From NCBI RefSeq assembly GCF_021869535.1, contig NW_026262734.1, positions 76,012,339 through 76,076,338 on the forward strand: a stretch of DNA of 64,000 nucleotides. The letters are read 5' to 3'. The stretch comes from Mytilus californianus (Eukaryota > Mollusca > Bivalvia > Mytilida > Mytilidae). Position 1 is the stretch's first letter, and each line of letters starts with the position of its first letter. A program made the position numbers and the translations under genes. The notes beneath the pieces are model-generated. The model saw nothing but the letters and a program-made list of their open reading frames with translations. It was not told the origin of the DNA and made no database searches. Shown here in pieces: positions 58,722-64,000 of the stretch.

Positions 58722-61700
58722 GTTAGTTTCATCATTATACATCTACATTATGGTTTCATTAACCATTTTTGCTAACCACTCATTCATTTTTCATGTTAAT
58801 CACTTTTGTTGTATAACTGCAGATTTAGAGGTAGTCTAACTGGTTGAGTCAATGAAAATATTCTTTGGTTCTGTCGGTTAGTTAGAGAGCTGCCGTTAGA
58901 TCCTGAGAATAAAGGTATGAATCCCGCTGGTACCATCCATGTATTTTCACAATATTGGTGCTGGAAGCAACTACTATAAATAAATAATAATAAATAAGTT
59001 TTATTTAGAGTCCCGCATAGTATACAAAGAAGGACATAACATAAGCTCTATTGAGCTTATAACTGACTACTTCTGGTACATACAAGTGTCTGTAAGTACC
59101 TGGAAGTTAAGTAGATATGGTCATGAGGTTTGACCATGATCGTGGCATGTCTTGGTGACATTCAAGGATTCCAAGTGAAAGACTGTGGGGTCCCTTGGCC
59201 AGTAATGCACCTGTGAATTGATCGGATCGTGCAGATGGATGGTACACAGTGCAATAAAAAAGAAAAGGGGGAAGAGTCTAAGTGTTTAACAGCAGATATG
59301 CAATCAACATGCATGACATGACTTAAGTTGAAGAATGACAGACATAATACCATTGAACACTAGTCAGAATTTTCAAATGACAAAAAAATCAAGGACAGGT
59401 CATATACATCGTTATATGTACATGATGTAAGTTAAGGCTGATATGGTATGTATGGTTAGAAGACACCAAAGATGGAATTAAAAAAAAATATATCAAAGTT
59501 GAACACCATGGCCAAAAGAAAAAAAAGATCAATCAAATCATAAGCCAAAAAAAAAACCACCAGTAACCAGTAATGAACTCCTGTACACCAGCAGCTTCAT
59601 AGGAGTAAGCAATTTCTCCAATAATCGTGGTAGTCAGGCATTTGTTATGCTGCTCTCAGGATCCAATTACCTGGTAATAAAATTGCAATTTTATTGATGT
59701 TCATGATAGTTATAATTTATGTTGTATATTTCTCAATGTACATGTATTCTTTCTTCATCACATCCACAGTTGATGTTAAACATTGATACATAAATGATAC
59801 TTGAGTAATATTTACATGTCAGAAAGCTACTTTTTTTTTGCAGTCAGATTGTCATGAATGCAAACTCTAAAAAACAGAAAGGAAGAAGATCTGAAGTTTT
59901 ACTGGAAGGAAGACGATTGATTATTGATGCATTAAAAGCCAAAGCCACTATGAAAGCACTATATTTCAGCAAATTAGACGTTCTGGACAAAATTCCCAGC
60001 AGAAATGATTGACTGTCCTGTTTATAAAGTTCCACATAAAAGTTTAAAGATATGGTGTGAAACAGATACACCACAAGGAATTTTAGGTATTTGAAAATGA
60101 TTTAAAGACAACAATACTCATAATTTAGTGAAAATCACTCTTGCTGATATTAAGTGAATCACAATGAAGCAAGATTAGTTCTGGTGTATTTGCATGATTT
60201 CATCCTTGATTTACTACCCTATTATAAAATATAAATTGAATTCTCATTGAGATACGCAATCACTTACTGCTACATTTTCTTTGAAATTCATCATCACCAA
60301 GATTGATTTTCCACTGAACTAAATCAATATTTAATGTTACAGTTTGCTCTTATTATTTTAAAATAATTTTATTTGGTATTGTGTTCAAAGATACCTGATA
60401 TAAACATCAACTTAAAGAATTGTCCAATGCCATTATTTATTGTATTTAGAAATTGATTTTTGAAATGAGAAATAAAACTTTGAGCTTTTTTTAGTAATTT
60501 TGAGATTTTTGCTTATTTAATTATTATAAGATAATTAACAGAAATAGTAATTCTACTGCTATGAAATATATATCATGTATATATTGTGGATTTATTTATT
60601 TTGGTAAGTACATGTATCAATTTTCATGATTTGAGAAAAAGTAGGTATTTGGAGAGTATTGAATTTTATAGTTTCACCATATACAAGGTAACTGAAGTTT
60701 TGTATGTTCTGGGGTTTGATTTTGTGGTTTCCCAGTATACACAATCTTTAACTTGGTATGAATCCACAGTAGAATATTGTATGAATGCAAAGTTGTTAAT
60801 GTTTTCATCTTTGCTACAGTTATTAAACTGTGGAAGAAAACAAGTTTGCCCATGTTGCAAATATATAAGTCATTATCGTTCTAAAACTGAGCAATTCTAC
60901 TTAAGATCTGGTATGATTGCCAATGAGACAACTCTCCACCAGAGACCAAATGACATGAAAGTTTAAGTCAGTTAACAACTATAGGTCACTGTGGGTCTTC
61001 AGCAATCAGCAAAACCTAAACCGCATAGTATGCTATAAAAGGCTACTTGCTTATTTACACTTGTAATCATTTTGAACATGATGAAAGCATTTCTGTTCTT
61101 TTAAGATTGACCTCTTTCTTTCCAGTCTATTTTGATGAAAGTTATTAATGTAATAATGAGAATTTCATAATTCTATGTGGAATGTATGATTTGATATATT
61201 TTAATATTATTTTTAGGAATATTTGAAATTCCAAATGAAGGGGAGACAATTACTTCAAGAGCTACAGAGTTACCATTAACTGTGATATGTGATAATTTGA
61301 GAGATCCAGGAAACATGGGAACATTAGTTAGAACAGCTGCTGCTGTGGGTTGTTCTAAGTTTATTACTTTACCTGGTGAGGTTTTAAGATAGACATGATT
61401 GCTACTGAACTGACATTCAAAACAATATTTTATACATACATGTATAAAAATAAGAAGATGTGGTATGATTGCCAATGAGACATTTATGTGTTACTCTCCA
61501 CCAGAGACAAAATGAAATATTAGTTAACACTTAAAGGTCACTGTACAACCATCAACAATGAGCAAAACCCATACCGCTTAGTAAGCTATAAAAGGCCCCA
61601 AAATGACAAATGTGAAACAATTAAAACGAGAAAACTAACGGTCTGATTTATGTACAAAACAAGAAACAAAAAACAAATGATATACAGCAACAAAAAAACA

Positions 61701-63956
61701 ACTGCTAAATAATAATAATACAGGCTCCTGACTGTTGACAGTCACATACAGAATGTGGCGAGGTTGAACTTGTTTGCTGGTGCCGAACCCTAGTAAGACA
61801 TAAGAACAAACTATAAAAATCTGATGAAAAGGGCTTAAGTTATCAGATCAATACAAAGCACAATATATATTTAAATCTGAAAAGTCCTAAAATAGTTTAT
61901 TTTGAGATGAAAACCTAGTGTCCAGTATTAAGTATGAAGGAAATTCAAATGAGAGATGCATAAAATAATATTCTCTGAATACAATTTTCACTATAAATAT
62001 GCCATTAAGTAATTACACATGACAGTGATGTCCAAATAAAATAATCTGATATTTATATGATATATTTTGTCTGAATTGAGTTTAATATCAAACTTGTCTT
62101 CTATACAGAAACTTCCATCATATTTAAAACAAAAATTGACACCATTTTCTATGTACATAACACATGTTTCTGGAATAAGATTCCTCAGTACTACTCTAGG
62201 CCACAAGTTTTGAAAGTCCAAAGTGTATAACTTACCTAATGTATAAACCCATACATAATTCATAATTCAAACTTTCTACCATCTTAATGTCAGATTAGAA
62301 TAAAATATAGTCAAAATTCATTGACATACTAGATGACTTAAATACACAACTCCCTCAGTCAAGTAACCAGATGAACATTAAATAGTTTTCAATTTTTGAG
62401 AGTAAGGCATATTAAAACTGAAAGAGAAACTGATACTTGTCAATTTAATTGTTTGTGTTATAAATGTAAACAAAATATATAAATCTAACATTTCATTTAT
62501 TTATCAATAATTTAATTTTGGATGTAACGCGTCTTCTGATTGGCTGACGTTGTTTTGTTTATCAGCTCATAGACATAATTTTGTCATGTGACCGTGACGT
62601 CATCAACGTTTTTTCATGGTTTACTCAGGTTTAAAATGGAATTTAGAATTAAATTATAAGAAATGACTGTAATATTTTTTCTGTCTATTCGAAATAACAT
62701 AAAAAATGTGGTGCACACTTTAAAATAACCCGCTACACGGGTTATTCAGTGTGCAACACATTTTTGATGTAATTTTTTCATAGACAGAAAAAATATTACA
62801 GTCATTCCTTAATTATAATATACAGTTATCATATGATATAAATCATTTAGTTGAGGCTAAATTAGGGATTAACATTCCCATTAGCAAGGGAGATAATCCA
62901 CTAAGATCTTGCACAGTGATGTGTGATATTTGCACCATCATACATATGTTTACTGATAGAAATAAAGGGGAATATTTATCAATCTATTTTTCAAACCTAA
63001 CTGGTGCTCAAGTTTTACTTAGAAGAATGCTTTGTTCTCGTCACCTTAAAGTAGGACTCATGTCTGTTGTTCAGAATTGTATATCATATTAAATAAGATA
63101 ATTTTCTATTTACCGTGGGTTCATTATAGTTCATGGGTCAAGTTTGTAACGGCATAAAGAACAAGAGATGATGAACAAGTCACTTTTCATCATATTTAAT
63201 TATTTCACAACTAAATTAAAGCATAGAATTTTCTGTAATTCATGTAATTGGTAGCAATAAAATTTATGATTTCATGATGTCATGAATGATCATTTAATTT
63301 TTAAAAGACAAACTAAGTGCTTTGTCTATCCAAAGAATAGAGGACTAAAAGAAATGTACATTTATTCAATGTTAATCTTTTTAGGATGTGTAGATATATG
63401 GAATTCCAAAGTTCTACGCTCAGGAGCTGGAGGACATTTTAGGATACCAATCATAAACAATTTGTCATGGGACAATGTCATTAATTATATCCCAAACAAA
63501 TCCACAGTTTTTATTGCTGACACAAGGCGTCCAACAGATTGGTCATTAGATGACATCACAAAACCACTCTATGATGGGATAGATGAAGACTCTCAAGATG
63601 AAAAAAAATCATTAGTATCTTCTGAAGAGGAAATTGGTGATACTCATATGTCAAAAAGACAAGAACTTGAAATGTACAAAAGACTACCTCTGAATGTTTC
63701 TCTTTACACAGAAGTTGATTTTACATCAGGTGATCATACTGTGTTGATTGTAGGAGGAGAAATGAGTGGGTTTAGTGTACAAGCTCGTAAAATTACACAT
63801 GACAATGATGGACAGTGTGTTATGTTGCCAATGGCAACAGGGATTAACTCCCTTAACTCATCAGTTACTGCTAGCATTTTATTGTATGAAATTCATAAGC
63901 AGTATACAATGAAAGACAGGAACAATGATGGTGTGGAGAATAAAAAGTCATATTAA
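58348..63956 (+). CDS. MRM3: MRM3, mitochondrial rRNA 2'-O-methyltransferase (four exons, one frameshift)
   Basis: Homologue of MRM3/RNMTL1, which in mammals 2'-O-methylates a guanosine in the A-loop of mitochondrial large-subunit rRNA. Exons are 58348-58721, 59844-60086, 61217-61375 and 63385-63956, about 448 codons after allowing for one extra base, close to the family length. The N-terminus is basic and lacks acids beyond one Asp (FKGFLYHKRILKVVSRNYGR), as expected of a mitochondrial presequence. VLLEGRRLIIDALK is the SpoU substrate-binding start. The knotted SPOUT domain shows motif 1 (LRDPGNMGTLVRTAAAVG), motif 2 (VLIVGGEMSGFS) and motif 3 (MLPMATGINSLNSSVTASI). Phases agree at all junctions. 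In exon 2 the frame breaks at the A-run 59988-59991: upstream and downstream segments both match the family but in different frames. That may be an assembly indel, an allele or a real lesion; the rest of the gene looks intact. Confidence 0.92.
58867..58933 (+). other. tRNA-like sequence, possibly a SINE head
   Basis: tcggttagttagag resembles a D-arm/A-box and ggtatgaatcccg resembles a T-arm/B-box at about the right distance. Acceptor pairing is poor, so this is not called a tRNA gene. Confidence 0.25.
58940..59843. other. MRM3 intron 1, nothing recognised
   Basis: AT-rich intron ending in a T-run acceptor. No gene or array was seen apart from the tRNA-like piece upstream. Confidence 0.5.
59844..60086 (+). 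CDS. MRM3: MRM3 exon 2, carrying a one-base frameshift
   Basis: Acceptor is a T-run then GCAG; donor GTATTT. The first half reads EVLLEGRRLIIDALK and LYFSKLDVLDK. The second half reads PAEMIDCPVYKVPHK and CETDTPQGILG in the next frame. One A too many in 59988-59991 would explain it; unshifted, the frame meets TGA at once. Confidence 0.88.
60584..60779. mobile_element. MITE family M2, copy 4
   Basis: Termini ttgtggatttattt and tatgaatccacag with TA on both sides; in MRM3 intron 2. Confidence 0.75.
61217..61375 (+). CDS. MRM3: MRM3 exon 3 (SpoU motif 1)
   Basis: Acceptor TTTTTAG, donor GTGAGG, phase 1 at both ends. Encodes IFEIPNEG and LPLTVICDNLRDPGNMGTLV, the SAM-binding knot motif 1. Confidence 0.93.
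61453..61800 (+). repeat. SINE-like repeat (head 'ggtatgattgccaatgagac')
   Basis: A 350-base interspersed repeat including ctataaaaggccccaaaatg and caggctcctgac, then gaatgtggcgaggttgaac. A shorter relative lies at 60910-61045. Both are in MRM3 introns. Confidence 0.7.
61801..62640. other. MRM3 intron 3, nothing recognised
   Basis: AT-rich. A small patch (gtgaccgtgacgtcatcaac) near 62587-62607 contains a CRE-like tgacgtca, unlikely to be functional this deep in an intron. Confidence 0.45.
62649..62816. mobile_element. Fold-back MITE in MRM3 intron 3
   Basis: Left arm gaaatgactgtaatattttt and right arm aaaaatattacagtcattcc are complementary, with inner gtgcacact/agtgtgcaac arms. It is flanked by A/T-rich sequence (aattat) on both sides, a possible short target duplication. 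Confidence 0.82.
62817..63384. other. End of MRM3 intron 3, nothing recognised
   Basis: AT-rich. A truncated M2-like terminus (taccgtgggttcatta) occurs at about 63112. The acceptor lies at 63382-63384. Confidence 0.5.
63385..63956 (+). CDS. MRM3: MRM3 exon 4 (SpoU motifs 2 and 3, stop)
   Basis: Acceptor TTTTTAG. Encodes CVDIWNSKVLRSGAGGHFRI, an acidic insert near residues 75-110 of the exon, VLIVGGEMSGFS and the C-terminal motif 3, then a TAA stop. Confidence 0.94.
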
Positions 63957-64000
63957 AAAAACTCTTCAAAGATACCAGCCTTATAATTTTGTAAGCCAGA

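Overview
The window reads as a piece of an animal nuclear genome, almost certainly a marine bivalve and probably a mussel of the Mytilus type. The host genes are split by GT-AG introns, base composition is AT-rich, and the sequence is packed with repeat families I recognise as typical of bivalve DNA (the 'gaggtcaaggtcag' and 'ggggcataactc' tandem cores and the 'ggcaatcataccacatc' SINE-like tails). The organism call rests on pattern recognition, not on a search.

Two conserved host genes lie head to head. GLOD4 (glyoxalase domain-containing protein 4) runs on the minus strand from 58175 to beyond the left edge. Nine exons are visible, totalling 819 coding bases spread over 56.5 kb, with every splice phase consistent; the C-terminal exon is outside the window. 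MRM3 (mitochondrial rRNA 2'-O-methyltransferase of the SpoU/TrmH type) runs on the plus strand from 58348 to 63956 in four exons. Only 172 bp separate the two start codons, so they probably share a bidirectional promoter, an arrangement also found in vertebrates. MRM3 exon 2 carries a one-base excess in an A-run that breaks the frame.

The rest is mostly intron filled with mobile DNA. GLOD4 intron 5 (19062-32684) holds a dead two-gene transposon of the P-element superfamily (a plus-strand PHD-finger gene converging on a minus-strand transposase) and an intact intronless B-box/coiled-coil/beta-propeller gene at 29898-31577. Intron 1 holds a broken L1-like LINE (about 48.1-53.5 kb, minus strand), a 375-bp-unit fold-back array and a nested palindromic element. 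Intron 4 holds an 831-bp non-autonomous hAT element with an exact 8-bp target duplication and two hammerhead-like motifs.

The most unusual signal is a set of at least eight repeat families (A-H here) with different cores but one shared plan. Most have a short 5' hairpin followed by a motif, then a core of tandem 130-200-bp units, often a (gacagacgga)n stretch, then a 3' hairpin whose last arm is complementary to the 5' motif, usually followed by 'ataaa' or 'aaaaa'. Every copy I could recognise, about nineteen, points the same way (plus strand, antisense to GLOD4), although they belong to different families. One family swaps its core, one core is a trimeric higher-order repeat, and several elements are nested with readable insertion junctions.
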